A stretch of 64,000 nt of DNA, from positions 1 to 64,000 of the IMG/VR virus record IMGVR_UViG_3300010400_000006; one strand, 5' to 3'. The notes below the pieces were generated by a model. The model was not told the origin of the DNA. It did not search any database and saw only the letters and a program-made list of their open reading frames with translations. Positions 1 to 8,345 of this stretch are shown one piece after another (within the stretch, counting starts at the first letter, position 1; each line of letters opens with the position of its first letter). The translations under genes were made by a program, and so were the position numbers. This stretch comes from a virus.

Positions 1-3000
1 GAGATTCCAGTGCGTCCTTGAACTTGGGGAAGGTCCAGCGGTTGAACCGCAGGTACACGTCCTCGTCGCCGTCGTCGTATCCATGCAGCACACAGGACGT
101 CACCAGATGCGGATCCTTCATCCGCGCGATGATCTCGGAGACCTCGTCACCGGTTCGGGTGCGTTGGTTTTCGATGTAGTCCTGGTAGTTCTTCTTCCGC
201 ACCATCCCGATCCAGACAACCCTGTGGAACTTCGAGTGCTGCGGGAAATCATTGCTGGTGTGCGTCGGGATCGGGAATCCACCCCAGCCGTACCGTTGCG
301 ACTCGAGCCCCTTACGGTACTCGTTGAGAAGCTTCCCGAGGTAGTCCAGTTTGAACGGGTCCTCGTCCTCACAGAACGCCTTGATCCGTTCGATGGTCTT
401 CTTGCCGATCCCCTTGACCTTGATCAGGTCGTCCCATTCGACGAACCCGATCGGGTCAGCCGCCCGCGCCTCGGTGATGGCCGCGTACGTCCGCGCTCCG
501 ATGCCCTCGATCTGCGTCAGCCCGGCTCGAACCGCGTTGCCGGCAAAGTCTGGCGTCCAGCTCTCGGCGGAAAGCGCCATGTCCGGGCCAAGCACCGACA
601 GACCGTGCTTCCGAGCGTCCTTCAGGATCTTCGGCCACTTCTCCTTCTCAGTCTTGGTCAGTTGGGCAGCATAGAACGCCACGGGGTGGTGGACCTTGAT
701 CCACATGCACCAGAAGGCAAGCATCGAGTAAGAGACACAGTGCGCGACGTTGAAGGAATACGTAGCACTTGTGACCATGAACTTCCAGATGCGGATGGCG
801 AGTTCACGATCAACAGCATGTAGTCGCTTGGCTCCATCAATGAACTCCTCCAGCATCGTGTTGAAGCTCATCTCGCCGAGCTTCTGGCTGATGATCTTGC
901 GGATGTCCGCGACCTTGGTGACCGGGAAGCCGCCCATGATGCGGATGATGTTTAGCACTTGCTCCTGGTACACGATCTGGCCGTTGGTCCAGGACGTCTG
1001 TTCGTCCACAATCGGATGGATCTTGTCGGCGACTTTCCGACCGTGCTTGACCTCGACGTACTCCGCCGTCATGCCCGAGAACAGCGGCCCCGGACGAGAC
1101 AGAGCGTTGATGTCTGCGAGGTGCATGAAGTTGTCCGGCGACACGTCTCCACAGACAAGCCGGGTGGCTCGGCCCTCAAACTGGAAGATTCCGACGACGT
1201 CGTTGCGCTTGAAGGCGGCAAGGGTCTCGGGTTCGTCGAGCGGGATTGCATACAGCTCCTTCAAGTCCATTCCGATGAATTCCAGAGCCTTGGCGATCAT
1301 TCCCATCGTGGACAACCCGAGGAAGTCCATCTTCATCATGCCGACATAGTCGGCGTCCTTCTTGTCGTACGCGAGCACCTGGGTCCGCCCGCCCGTGGCG
1401 TTGTCACGGGTGTATACCGCACAGGTGTCCGAGATCGGGTTGTTGCTGATGACCACGCCCGCCGCGTGCACCGACATGCCCCGCATGTTGCCCTCGAGCC
1501 GGATGGCGAACCCGAGTTCCGGGTACTCGTCCAGCACCGCCTGGGTCTGCGGAAACGTCTCAAACGTGTCACCGAGCGAATCGCTCGCCCGCGAGTCACC
1601 GCCTGAACGCTCGATGATGCGGTCCTTGACGATCGAGGTCTTCCACTTCGGGATGAGGTGCACCCGAGCCACATCGTCAATGGAGTTCTTGCCCTTGTAC
1701 CGAATGAAGTTCCCGATGTTACCGACCCGGTCCGCGCCCCAGCGTCGCCGCAGGTGTTCAACTACCTCGTGTCGCCGGTCGTCCTGGAAGTCGAGGTCGA
1801 TGTCTGGCAGGTCCGCGCGAGAAACGTCGATGAACCGCTCGAACACCATCGTCGGGAACATCATCGGGTTGACCTCTGTGATGCGAAGCAGGTAAAGCAC
1901 AAGGCTTGCGGCTGCGCTACCGCGCGCGGGGCCCACGGCAATACCGGCATCCTTGGCGAAGGTGACTGCGTCGGCGACCATGAGGAAGTAGTCCATGAAT
2001 CCGTCCTTGGATCCAGTGACCTGCATCTCATAGTTCACCTTCTCAAGACACTTCTTCTTCATGGCCGGATCAGAAATCATCCGTCGGAAGTCCGGGTTGT
2101 TGGCGTGCCGGTACCGCCAGCCATTCCGGATCCATTCCCACACCATCTCGCGCGAGTCCGCGTACCCCGGCTCTAGCGGGTAGCGCAGCAGCTCGTTCTT
2201 CGGTAGCTCGACCGTACAGCGCTGTCCGATCTCTTCCGAGGCCAGGATGGCTGCCCACGACTGCTTGGAAGTAAGACCAGTACCCATAAGTGCCTGGTGC
2301 AGAGACTGGTCTGATTCCGGCAAGGTCAGCAGAATGTCGTACTCCCAGCTCGCCTCCGCCTGGGCCACCGTGCCGCCGCCACGTCGCGCGGCGTGCAAGA
2401 TCTTCTGCATGTCGTTGTCCGCCGGGTACGGGTAGTGGCAGTCAGCTGTTGCCACCAGCGGCGCGCCAGTGCGCGCACTCAACTCGGCAAAGGCTGGATT
2501 CAGGATCCGTGTCCGCTCCAAGGCGGGGAACTGCTGGACCTCGATGAAGTAGTTGTCCTTGCCAAGCATCGTTTGATACTTGCGGATAATGACTTCTGCT
2601 GCGTCCATGTCGGACGAAGAAATCGTAGTCCTTTTCTCGCCATTCGACTTTCCCCCGAGCAACGTGCATGACAACAGGGAATCGGCGCAGCCGCTCGTCA
2701 AGATAATGCCCTCGGAGTGATCCACCAGCATCTGGCCCGAGGTCGTAGGGTACTGGTAGAAGTTCTCGTCCCAGCTCCGGCTCACGATGCGATTCAAATT
2801 CTGGTAGCCGATGGCGTTCTCCGCCAGGGCCGTCTGGTGCCACTTTGACCTCACTTGGTCGGGTGCCGTGTACAGCTCGCAGCCGTACAGCGGCTTCACG
2901 CCGGAAACCTTGGCAGCCTTCTCGTGCTTCACGTGCGAGGAGACGTTGCCGTGTTCGGTGTGTGCGAGGGCCGTCATTCCCAACTCCGCAGCCCGCGCAT

Positions 3001-3073
3001 GGTGCTCGTCCGGAAGCCCGTACCCGTCCCCGTAGCTGAACGTGGTGTGGTGGTGGAGTGAAACGAAACGCAT
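1..3073 (-). CDS. dnaE: DNA polymerase III alpha subunit (DnaE-type), 3' end cut by window
   Basis: Replicative family C DNA polymerase; about 1024 residues are visible and the C-terminus lies beyond the left edge. The N-terminus starts MRFVSLHHHTTFSYGDGY, the metal-binding His cluster of a PHP domain (His7-His9). The palm shows GPARGSAAAS and PDIDLDFQDDRR, matching the family's nucleotide-binding and catalytic Asp motifs, followed by a fingers region with GRKVADKIHP and a later KGIGKKTIERIK helix-hairpin-helix-like stretch. The ATG overlaps the previous gene's stop by one base (TGATG). Polymerase identity is firm. Whether it works alone or recruits host clamp and loader cannot be seen here. 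No separate proofreading exonuclease gene is visible in the window. Confidence 0.95.
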   Translation of the reverse strand, partial: MRFVSLHHHTTFSYGDGYGLPDEHHARAAELGMTALAHTEHGNVSSHVKHEKAAKVSGVKPLYGCELYTAPDQVRSKWHQTALAENAIGYQNLNRIVSRSWDENFYQYPTTSGQMLVDHSEGIILTSGCADSLLSCTLLGGKSNGEKRTTISSSDMDAAEVIIRKYQTMLGKDNYFIEVQQFPALERTRILNPAFAELSARTGAPLVATADCHYPYPADNDMQKILHAARRGGGTVAQAEASWEYDILLTLPESDQSLHQALMGTGLTSKQSWAAILASEEIGQRCTVELPKNELLRYPLEPGYADSREMVWEWIRNGWRYRHANNPDFRRMISDPAMKKKCLEKVNYEMQVTGSKDGFMDYFLMVADAVTFAKDAGIAVGPARGSAAASLVLYLLRITEVNPMMFPTMVFERFIDVSRADLPDIDLDFQDDRRHEVVEHLRRRWGADRVGNIGNFIRYKGKNSIDDVARVHLIPKWKTSIVKDRIIERSGGDSRASDSLGDTFETFPQTQAVLDEYPELGFAIRLEGNMRGMSVHAAGVVISNNPISDTCAVYTRDNATGGRTQVLAYDKKDADYVGMMKMDFLGLSTMGMIAKALEFIGMDLKELYAIPLDEPETLAAFKRNDVVGIFQFEGRATRLVCGDVSPDNFMHLADINALSRPGPLFSGMTAEYVEVKHGRKVADKIHPIVDEQTSWTNGQIVYQEQVLNIIRIMGGFPVTKVADIRKIISQKLGEMSFNTMLEEFIDGAKRLHAVDRELAIRIWKFMVTSATYSFNVAHCVSYSMLAFWCMWIKVHHPVAFYAAQLTKTEKEKWPKILKDARKHGLSVLGPDMALSAESWTPDFAGNAVRAGLTQIEGIGARTYAAITEARAADPIGFVEWDDLIKVKGIGKKTIERIKAFCEDEDPFKLDYLGKLLNEYRKGLESQRYGWGGFPIPTHTSNDFPQHSKFHRVVWIGMVRKKNYQDYIENQRTRTGDEVSEIIARMKDPHLVTSCVLHGYDDGDEDVYLRFNRWTFPKFKDALES

Positions 3074-3417
3074 CAGACCCTGCCCTCCTGGAAACCCTCG
3101 GAGCCCTCGACGCCGGTCAGCTCGCCGTGAGCCCGCACGGACTGCCGGTAGGCGAAGTCGTCGGCCGTCGTTCCCGGCTCCCAAGCCTGCGGGACGGCCG
3201 AGCCGATCGGCGCGTCATGGAAGTCGGCGGTGTTGGCCGCTGAGAGCTGCTGCGGACCGAGCACCGACGACCGGACGATCTCGAGCGGGTACCGCTGGTT
3301 CCCCATTCCGAACTGCTTCTCGCCACTTGCCGGCACCTGCCACCGCCGCATGTCCGCGTTGGCCTGCGCCAGGTTGTCGTAGTAGTACTCCAGGATCCTG
3401 ACGACTCTGACGGTCAT
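3073..3417 (-). CDS. Hypothetical protein, 114 residues
   Basis: Small soluble protein starting MTVRVVRILEYYYDNLAQANADMRRW. No family recognised. It has a mixed alpha/beta pattern with an aromatic, helical N-terminus and an acidic C-terminus. A purine-rich ribosome binding site (GAAAGGAAG) precedes the ATG. Its TGA overlaps the polymerase start codon, so it is translationally coupled to the polymerase gene and could be a small polymerase accessory factor; that link is inference only. Confidence 0.75.
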   Translation of the reverse strand: MTVRVVRILEYYYDNLAQANADMRRWQVPASGEKQFGMGNQRYPLEIVRSSVLGPQQLSAANTADFHDAPIGSAVPQAWEPGTTADDFAYRQSVRAHGELTGVEGSEGFQEGRV

Positions 3418-3437
3418 GTCTTCCTTTCAGATTGAAA

Positions 3438-3698
3438 CTACTCTGGCCAGGAACCGTCGCACCTTGCGCACCTGTACCAGAAGGACTTCAGGAAAAAGTC
3501 CTGGATGCGCCGCCGGTACGTCTTCAGGAGGACATGATCCGTGTTCGTCCCGAGTGACGCTTGGCACGGCGCGAGAAAGCCGAGGGGCCGCCCGACACTC
3601 GAACAGCCGTCGCCCATGAACTCCCGAGGCGTACCACCGGTCACAGTGAAGGTGTACTCGGTGCCGATTACCGTCTTCGTATGGATGTCGGGCAGCAT
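3438..3698 (-). CDS. Hypothetical protein with C-terminal CxxC
   Basis: 86 residues from MLPDIHTKTVIGTEYTF; this ATG lies just after the TAG of the upstream VOC gene, so a longer open frame reaching 3764 was not used. The middle has GDGCSSVGRPLGFLAPC and the end RCARCDGSWPE, giving four cysteines that could bind zinc. No family recognised. It is the last member of the enzyme cassette that begins near 7.9 kb and may be a small partner of one of those enzymes. Confidence 0.65.
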   Translation of the reverse strand: MLPDIHTKTVIGTEYTFTVTGGTPREFMGDGCSSVGRPLGFLAPCQASLGTNTDHVLLKTYRRRIQDFFLKSFWYRCARCDGSWPE

Positions 3699-3699
3699 G

Positions 3700-4314
3700 C
3701 TAGGCCTCGCTCCAGTCCGGCCGCTGGGATTCCAGCGACTTCCAGTCGTCGAACATCTCGGCACGCAGGTAGATGTCGTCGTCGTAGTCCCACGGCACCT
3801 TCTGGATCATCTTGACGTCGTAGCCGAGGAACCCCTTCGTGTCGTAGATGGCCTCGATGAACCGCTTCTTGTTCCGGACGCCGAGGTTGGTGTGATCCGT
3901 GGTCACGAATCGGTGATACGGCAGGTAGCCGAACGCGAGTTCGTGTTCGCGGATCTCCCCCATGACGTCGTCGACGTACACCGACATGTGCGAGATGAAC
4001 GGAGCCGACGGCCGATCGTTCCCCGCCAGGGAGTGCCGCGAGGTACCCATGTGGTACGTCAGGAACTCGAGCTCCATCGGCTGGACCGTGTAGTTGAACC
4101 ACATCTCGGCCTGGACCGAGCTCTGGTACACGATGCCGGTCAGCGGGTTGGTGATGTAGCCGCGCAGCGTGGCTTGGTCCCCGATCCAATCGAGGTGACC
4201 TCGGCTGCGCCAGTATCCCATGGCCTTCTGTGGGTCCTTGGTGTACATGGCGACCTGGTGGAACTGGTAGTCGAAGAACGATTCCCTCTCGTTCGTCGGA
4301 ATCGGAGCGGGCAC
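3700..4314 (-). CDS. VOC (glyoxalase/dioxygenase-fold) metalloenzyme
   Basis: 204 residues with a GTG start overlapping the TAG of the upstream dehydrogenase. The sequence shows the paired beta-alpha-beta-beta-beta modules of the vicinal oxygen chelate fold: FHQVAMYTKDPQKAMGYW at the start and SHMSVYVDDVMGEI in the second module. His19, Glu83, His109 and Glu154 sit where glyoxalase-type members carry the four metal ligands, so a divalent metal site is likely intact. Families with this fold include glyoxalase I, extradiol dioxygenases, epimerases and antibiotic-resistance proteins; the substrate cannot be told. It sits inside a coupled run of metabolic enzymes, pointing to a pathway role. Confidence 0.7.
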   Translation of the reverse strand: MPAPIPTNERESFFDYQFHQVAMYTKDPQKAMGYWRSRGHLDWIGDQATLRGYITNPLTGIVYQSSVQAEMWFNYTVQPMELEFLTYHMGTSRHSLAGNDRPSAPFISHMSVYVDDVMGEIREHELAFGYLPYHRFVTTDHTNLGVRNKKRFIEAIYDTKGFLGYDVKMIQKVPWDYDDDIYLRAEMFDDWKSLESQRPDWSEA

Positions 4315-5033
4315 TACTTGCCTCCTGAGATGTTGACGATGGATCCGGTCTGGTATGCCGGACCGGTGAGGACGTCGCGAACCACCTGCGACACCTCGGC
4401 CTTGGTCACCCGCCTACCGAGCGGGAGCTGGGTGCGCTCGTACGCGGCGGCTTCCTCTCGCGTCCAACCGCGCACCGCGCCGATCTGGGCGTCGATCGAG
4501 TTCGACATGTTCGTGTGCGCGACCACGGCCGGGGCGACCCCGTTGATCCGCCAGCCGGTCCACTCCCGAGCCATAACCCGAATGGCCATCTCCTGGGCCG
4601 CCTTGCTGGAGCAGTACGCCACCGAGGTGCGCATGGGGTTGCGAGCCGCGTCGGACGTCAGCGCCACGGCGGAGAACACCTTCTCCGGCCAGAGCGTCTT
4701 GATTCGGCTGAGCAGCATAACCATGCCGCTGACGTTGACCTCGAAGTGCTCGCGCATGTGGTCGAAGGTCATGTCGTTCAGCCAACGGAGCTTGTTGACG
4801 CCCGCCGCGTACACGACGTAGTCGAACCCCTCGAAGTCGGCACGCGGGTTGTCCATGAGTCCGGCCTTAAGCAGCCAGCCTTCCAGCCCAGTCGGGTTGA
4901 GGACGTTCAGATCTTCGATCGGCGGCCGGTACCACATGACTTCCTGCAGCCGCCGGTCGACGTTGGCATCGCTCCAGACCTGCGCGCCGATCGATCCGAC
5001 GCTGGCTCCGATGATCAGCCCCGCGCCCTTCAC
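4314..5033 (-). CDS. Short-chain dehydrogenase/reductase (SDR)
   Basis: NAD(P)-dependent oxidoreductase of 239 residues. The GTG start (VKGAGLIIGAS) overlaps the TGA of the upstream gene by four bases and is preferred to an in-frame upstream start. It has the cofactor-binding turn GASVGSIG (residues 9-16), YAAG in place of NNAG (75-78), Asn100, a serine near 127 and the catalytic pair Tyr140-x3-Lys144, so the whole SDR tetrad is present. The C-terminus has the usual substrate-loop region and ends SGGK. It probably oxidises or reduces a hydroxyl/keto group of the cassette's substrate. Not a truncated copy. Confidence 0.88.
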   Translation of the reverse strand: MKGAGLIIGASVGSIGAQVWSDANVDRRLQEVMWYRPPIEDLNVLNPTGLEGWLLKAGLMDNPRADFEGFDYVVYAAGVNKLRWLNDMTFDHMREHFEVNVSGMVMLLSRIKTLWPEKVFSAVALTSDAARNPMRTSVAYCSSKAAQEMAIRVMAREWTGWRINGVAPAVVAHTNMSNSIDAQIGAVRGWTREEAAAYERTQLPLGRRVTKAEVSQVVRDVLTGPAYQTGSIVNISGGK

Positions 5034-5329
5034 GGCTGCATGTCCGCGTGGCGCTTGGCGTCGTAGCCAGGGTCCTTGGAGTCGTCCTTGGCTCGCTCCT
5101 GCTCGGCTTCCCACTTGGCGCGGTCCCGCTGCATCTTGCGGGCCTTCTCCATGAGAAACTTCGAGGCGGCCCAGTAGGGCTTGATCACGTCGAGGTAGGA
5201 CTTCGAGACGACCGGCCAGAGCAGCTCGGTGACGCTCTTGATCTTGTCAACGAACTCGTTGCCGAGGTCCTTCGCGTCCTTGATGATCGCTTCCTGGTCG
5301 ATCTTCCACTGCGGATTTTCTTCGGTCAC
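5030..5329 (-). CDS. Hypothetical helical protein, 99 residues
   Basis: Highly charged, mostly helical protein: MTEENPQWKIDQEAIIKDAKDL at the start, and a C-terminal half rich in Lys, Arg, Glu and Asp (KARKMQRDRAKWEAEQERAKDD) that could form a coiled coil. No family recognised. It overlaps both neighbours by four bases (methyltransferase upstream, dehydrogenase downstream), so it is part of one translational unit and may be a scaffold or partner subunit for them. Confidence 0.75.
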   Translation of the reverse strand: MTEENPQWKIDQEAIIKDAKDLGNEFVDKIKSVTELLWPVVSKSYLDVIKPYWAASKFLMEKARKMQRDRAKWEAEQERAKDDSKDPGYDAKRHADMQP

Positions 5330-6018
5330 TTGTCATCTCCCTTGATGACCTGGAAGAGCAACGTCTCGTTGCCCTCCTTGATGGCGAACTTGGAGGCCCA
5401 TCCGAGCTTGATGTTGTTGGAAGGATGGTCCTTGGCGTAGTACGGGTTCTGCAGCAGGGACCGGAAGCTGTCCAGGACGAACGGCTTCTTGTGGTCGAGG
5501 TCCTGCGCGTACAGCGGCGAACGACCGTCCGGCACGAACACCGTGAACGGCGCACCCGGCGCGAGCACACGGCACACCTCCCAGATCAGCGGGCGCGGGT
5601 CCCACAGATGCTCCAGCAGGTTGATCGCGAACACCCCACCGACCGTGCCATCCTGGTACGGCAGGTGACCCCAGGTTCCGAGAATCGGCGTGCGCCGGTA
5701 GATCCGCTGTCCGAGCCGGTTCTCGCCCTGGTGCACGTGCTCGGACACCGGCTCGAAGTCGTACTTCGGCCAGTCGATGCGGACCGCTCCGGGGATCAGC
5801 TTGCGGCCTGGACCGAGGTCGAGCACCGGCTTCGAAAAGTCGGCCTGCACCCAATCGGGTAGCTCCCGGTCAAGCCCGAAGGCCATCAGACCGAGCGGGC
5901 TGTCCTCCTCGGGCAGCCACAGCGAGCGGAAGTACTCGACTTCGTCGCCGTTGTTCTCCACGAAGATCGCCGGCCGACTGCCCCGGTAGGAGCTGTCCTC
6001 GAAGTTGCCCTCACACAC
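5326..6018 (-). CDS. SAM-dependent methyltransferase, class I
   Basis: 230 residues. After a lead of about 65 residues the class I motifs appear in order: VLDLGPG (motif I, SAM binding), an acidic stretch IDWPKYDF, then a WGHLPYQDGTVGGVFAINLLEHLWDP segment typical of methyltransferases of the ubiE/type-11 group, followed by EVCRVLAPGAPFTVFVPD. No DNA-methylase DPPY or target-recognition motif is visible, so a small-molecule or nucleotide substrate is more likely than DNA. Start ATG overlaps the upstream Nmad1-like gene by eight bases. Confidence 0.85.
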   Translation of the reverse strand: MCEGNFEDSSYRGSRPAIFVENNGDEVEYFRSLWLPEEDSPLGLMAFGLDRELPDWVQADFSKPVLDLGPGRKLIPGAVRIDWPKYDFEPVSEHVHQGENRLGQRIYRRTPILGTWGHLPYQDGTVGGVFAINLLEHLWDPRPLIWEVCRVLAPGAPFTVFVPDGRSPLYAQDLDHKKPFVLDSFRSLLQNPYYAKDHPSNNIKLGWASKFAIKEGNETLLFQVIKGDDK

Positions 6019-6499
6019 CGGGCATCCCTGCCTTTCCGCCGAAGTTCTGCTGCTCCATGAGCTTGAGCGTCAGGAACAGATGTCCGATCAGGTCCAGAAC
6101 CACCTCGCGGGGTGGCTCGCCAACGAGCGGATGGCCCTCCCACATGGCTCGCCGCAGCTTGATCATCTTCCGGCTGAGCTCGGCGTACTGGCCGGGCACA
6201 CCCAGGTCGTCGGCGCGGTCGCCGTAATCCCGTTGTTTGTCCATGAACAACCAGGTCCACTCCTGGAGTAGGCCGGGGTCGTTCGTGCCGCCGATGAAGA
6301 TGCGTTCAGCGGTCTTGGTCAACTCCTCGACCTGTGTGCCGAGGTTGATCGTGATCCGGACGTTGTTCGCGGCGTCGCGGTCGAAGTACGTCGGCCTCTG
6401 TGCCTGCTTCTCTGCCGCTGCGACGATTTCCTGCTCGAAATTGGTCGCGTCGTCGTCGAGGAAGCGCGGCTTACGGGAACTTCTTCCCTCGTTCGGCAT
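6011..6499 (-). CDS. Nmad1/DUF1599-like nucleotide-modification-associated protein
   Basis: 162 residues from MPNEGRSSRKPRFLDDD. The core DYGDRADDLGVPGQYAELSRKMIKLRRAMWEG followed by EVVLDLIGHLFLTLKLM resembles the DUF1599/Nmad1 domain (a KDYGD motif, a helix with R..K..R, and a C-terminal DLxxY/HxxL helix). Nmad domains were defined by their association with phage pathways that modify bases. The exact chemistry of the family is not settled. The start overlaps the upstream HAD gene by 29 bases; a longer start at 6592 would overlap it far more and is rejected. The family match is from recall, so moderate confidence. Confidence 0.55.
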   Translation of the reverse strand: MPNEGRSSRKPRFLDDDATNFEQEIVAAAEKQAQRPTYFDRDAANNVRITINLGTQVEELTKTAERIFIGGTNDPGLLQEWTWLFMDKQRDYGDRADDLGVPGQYAELSRKMIKLRRAMWEGHPLVGEPPREVVLDLIGHLFLTLKLMEQQNFGGKAGMPGV

Positions 6500-7118
6500 G
6501 CCATTTCTCCAACAGTCCATAGAAGATGGTCTCTGCTTGCTGCAGAGTCTGTACCCGGTGAATGTGATCGAACGGTCGGTGCAGACCCACATTGTATGGC
6601 TGATTCATCATGAGTGCCGACAACCCGAGCCCCTCAGCCTGCTCGATCATTCTCGGCAGGTCATCGAGCACGCCAACGATGCGTTCTCCGCCGTAGAGCC
6701 GGACCAGATCAATGTACTTGCGCTCGCCCCAAATCAGGTTGTCGTGCTGTACCCGGTTGCGCAACAGCCAGTGCCGGGTGTCCGGGTCGACCGGACCCAG
6801 TTGCAAGTACGGCCGAGAGGTGCAAATCACCACCTCGGCTCCCCATGATCGGAGAGTCCTGGATAGGTCGTCTGCCCCAGAATAGGCGGGAAGCGACCGC
6901 TTCAGGCCACCTTGCCGATACGCCAGCTTGATCTTGCGGTAGGTGGTCTTGCTGACACCCATGAACTTGTGCAGCGGGACGCCGGGGTTGATCTTGGTTG
7001 GCGGCGGCATTTCTCTTCCCAGCCAGCCCGCCGCGAACCTGAGGAAGTGCCCGTGATAGTCGGCCAGACTGCCGTCAATGTCCAGGCCGATGACCGGGCC
7101 TTCCCCATTCATCCTCAT
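6471..7118 (-). CDS. HAD-superfamily phosphatase (5'-nucleotidase-like)
   Basis: 215 residues. ATG at 7118 overlaps the TGA of the upstream oxidoreductase (ATGA). HAD motif I is GLDIDGSLAD with nucleophile Asp13 and acid/base Asp15; motif II is VICTSRPYL; motif IV is VGVLDDLPR, giving the two acidic Mg ligands. The helical insert between motif I and II (residues about 20-85) fits a C1 cap. Together these indicate a working phosphatase; phage relatives often act on nucleotides, which suits the neighbouring Nmad1-like and methyltransferase genes, but the substrate is inferred. Confidence 0.82.
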   Translation of the reverse strand: MRMNGEGPVIGLDIDGSLADYHGHFLRFAAGWLGREMPPPTKINPGVPLHKFMGVSKTTYRKIKLAYRQGGLKRSLPAYSGADDLSRTLRSWGAEVVICTSRPYLQLGPVDPDTRHWLLRNRVQHDNLIWGERKYIDLVRLYGGERIVGVLDDLPRMIEQAEGLGLSALMMNQPYNVGLHRPFDHIHRVQTLQQAETIFYGLLEKWHAERGKKFP

Positions 7119-7903
7119 GCCATGAGCTCCTTCAGGACCTCGTTGAAGGCCTCGTGGCTCAGCACGCCCTTCTGCCACTTGCCGTAGCGGCCGACGTGGA
7201 ACACCTGCGGCCAGCAGTTGCAGTTGGTGCCGATGGGCTTCACGATCTTCGAGATGCCCTCGATCGGCGGCTTCTTGCCGCGCAGGTTCGGGTACTCCAG
7301 GGAGTTGTACCCGTAGATCCTGGAAGCCCGGTACCAGGCCGTGTCCGGATCGCCGTTGTAGACGACCGTGTTGTTGTTCGGCAGCGAGTACGGCGTGAAG
7401 ATGCCGCGTTCCGGCGCGTCGCCGATGCCCCAGACCTCACGCGAATCGAACTTGTGCTCCGGCATACCGCACAGCAGGTAGCGCGGCATGGTGTTGATCA
7501 CCAGGTCCGAGCTGGCCACCAACATGGCGATCCCGCTCTGGTCAGAGCGTTGGAACTCGGTGCTCTTGACTTGGTAGCCGTAGACGTCCCAGAGCCAGCT
7601 GTACGCCGCACGGATGTCCCAGGCCGGATGCGCTTCGACGTACCTCTCTGCCGACACCGGTCCAGCGTATTCCGGGCCGTACACCTTGCGGCGGTAGGCC
7701 CCCGTGTCGCCGACGTGGGCGTAGTGCACCGTTACCGGATCCGCCAGCGGGATGCCCGGAATGCTCTCGTGCAGATACATCGCACCGAACATCTCGGACT
7801 TGCGCTTCTTGGAGAAGATGGCAACATCCGCTCCAGCAAACCGGTCTGCCGCGTACGCGGCCAGTAACCCGGTTGGTCCGCAACCAAGCACCGCTACCCT
7901 CAC
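7115..7903 (-). CDS. FAD/NAD(P)-binding Rossmann oxidoreductase
   Basis: 262 residues with a GTG start overlapping the upstream stop (GTGA). It begins MRVAVLGCGPTGLLAAYAAD, a dinucleotide-binding GxGxxG beta-alpha-beta turn with the hydrophobic pattern of flavoprotein oxidoreductases. A later segment SSDLVINTMPRYLLC resembles the second nucleotide-contact strand. The C-terminal part (NTVVYNGDPDTAWYRASRIYGYNSLEYP) is not recognised and may make the substrate pocket. It is the first enzyme of the coupled cassette 7903-3438. Whether FAD or NAD(P) is bound, and the substrate, are unknown. Confidence 0.7.
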   Translation of the reverse strand: MRVAVLGCGPTGLLAAYAADRFAGADVAIFSKKRKSEMFGAMYLHESIPGIPLADPVTVHYAHVGDTGAYRRKVYGPEYAGPVSAERYVEAHPAWDIRAAYSWLWDVYGYQVKSTEFQRSDQSGIAMLVASSDLVINTMPRYLLCGMPEHKFDSREVWGIGDAPERGIFTPYSLPNNNTVVYNGDPDTAWYRASRIYGYNSLEYPNLRGKKPPIEGISKIVKPIGTNCNCWPQVFHVGRYGKWQKGVLSHEAFNEVLKELMA

Positions 7904-8082
7904 TTGACCCCACCCTCTCGCAACATCAGTTCGGGCTCGATGACGAGCCCCTGCCCCTGCATCCCGAGCTCAACTATCTTGGCCGCGCAGGCCTTCCCTG
8001 CCTCGAGCCGTGAAGCGCCAGTGAACAGCTCGGTAATCCAGTTCTCGCCGTCCCACCGGATCCAGAGGAATGCCGGAGTCAC
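7900..8082 (-). CDS. Hypothetical protein, 60 residues
   Basis: GTG start (VTPAFLWIRWDGENWITELFTG) overlaps the TGA of the upstream gene. Short mixed alpha/beta protein: one W-rich beta hairpin, then a helix with AGKACAAKIVELG. No family recognised. Four-base overlaps on both sides place it in the same transcript as the oxidoreductase. Confidence 0.65.
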   Translation of the reverse strand: MTPAFLWIRWDGENWITELFTGASRLEAGKACAAKIVELGMQGQGLVIEPELMLREGGVK

Positions 8083-8345
8083 TTGGGCTTGTCCTCCGAC
8101 TCCCTGAACTCGACCCGGAAGCTCTCGACCTTCGAGGGCCGGACGTAGAGCAGCTCGTCCTCGTAGTCCCTGCACGGGAATCCGACGAACTTCAATCCTT
8201 CCAGGTCCGGTGCGAACGGTCCAGTGTCAATCTGGAACGGGTCGAACGGCGCTTCGTCCGATATGGTGTGCGCGGTCTCCTGCCAGTCCGTGGTGACAAC
8301 GTCACCGCTGTCCATGGAGAATGTGATCTGCAGCCATTTCTTCAT
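8079..8345 (-). CDS. Hypothetical acidic protein, 88 residues
   Basis: Starts MKKWLQITFSMDSGDVVTTDW, looks beta-rich in the first half and ends in a charged tail ESEDKPK. No family recognised. Good GGAGG ribosome binding site; ATG overlaps the upstream glycosylase-like gene's stop (ATGA). Confidence 0.7.
   Translation of the reverse strand: MKKWLQITFSMDSGDVVTTDWQETAHTISDEAPFDPFQIDTGPFAPDLEGLKFVGFPCRDYEDELLYVRPSKVESFRVEFRESEDKPK

Noticed and set aside
3541-4821. 426-codon open frame on the plus strand
   Set aside because: Antisense to the VOC and SDR genes, which have intact active-site motifs.
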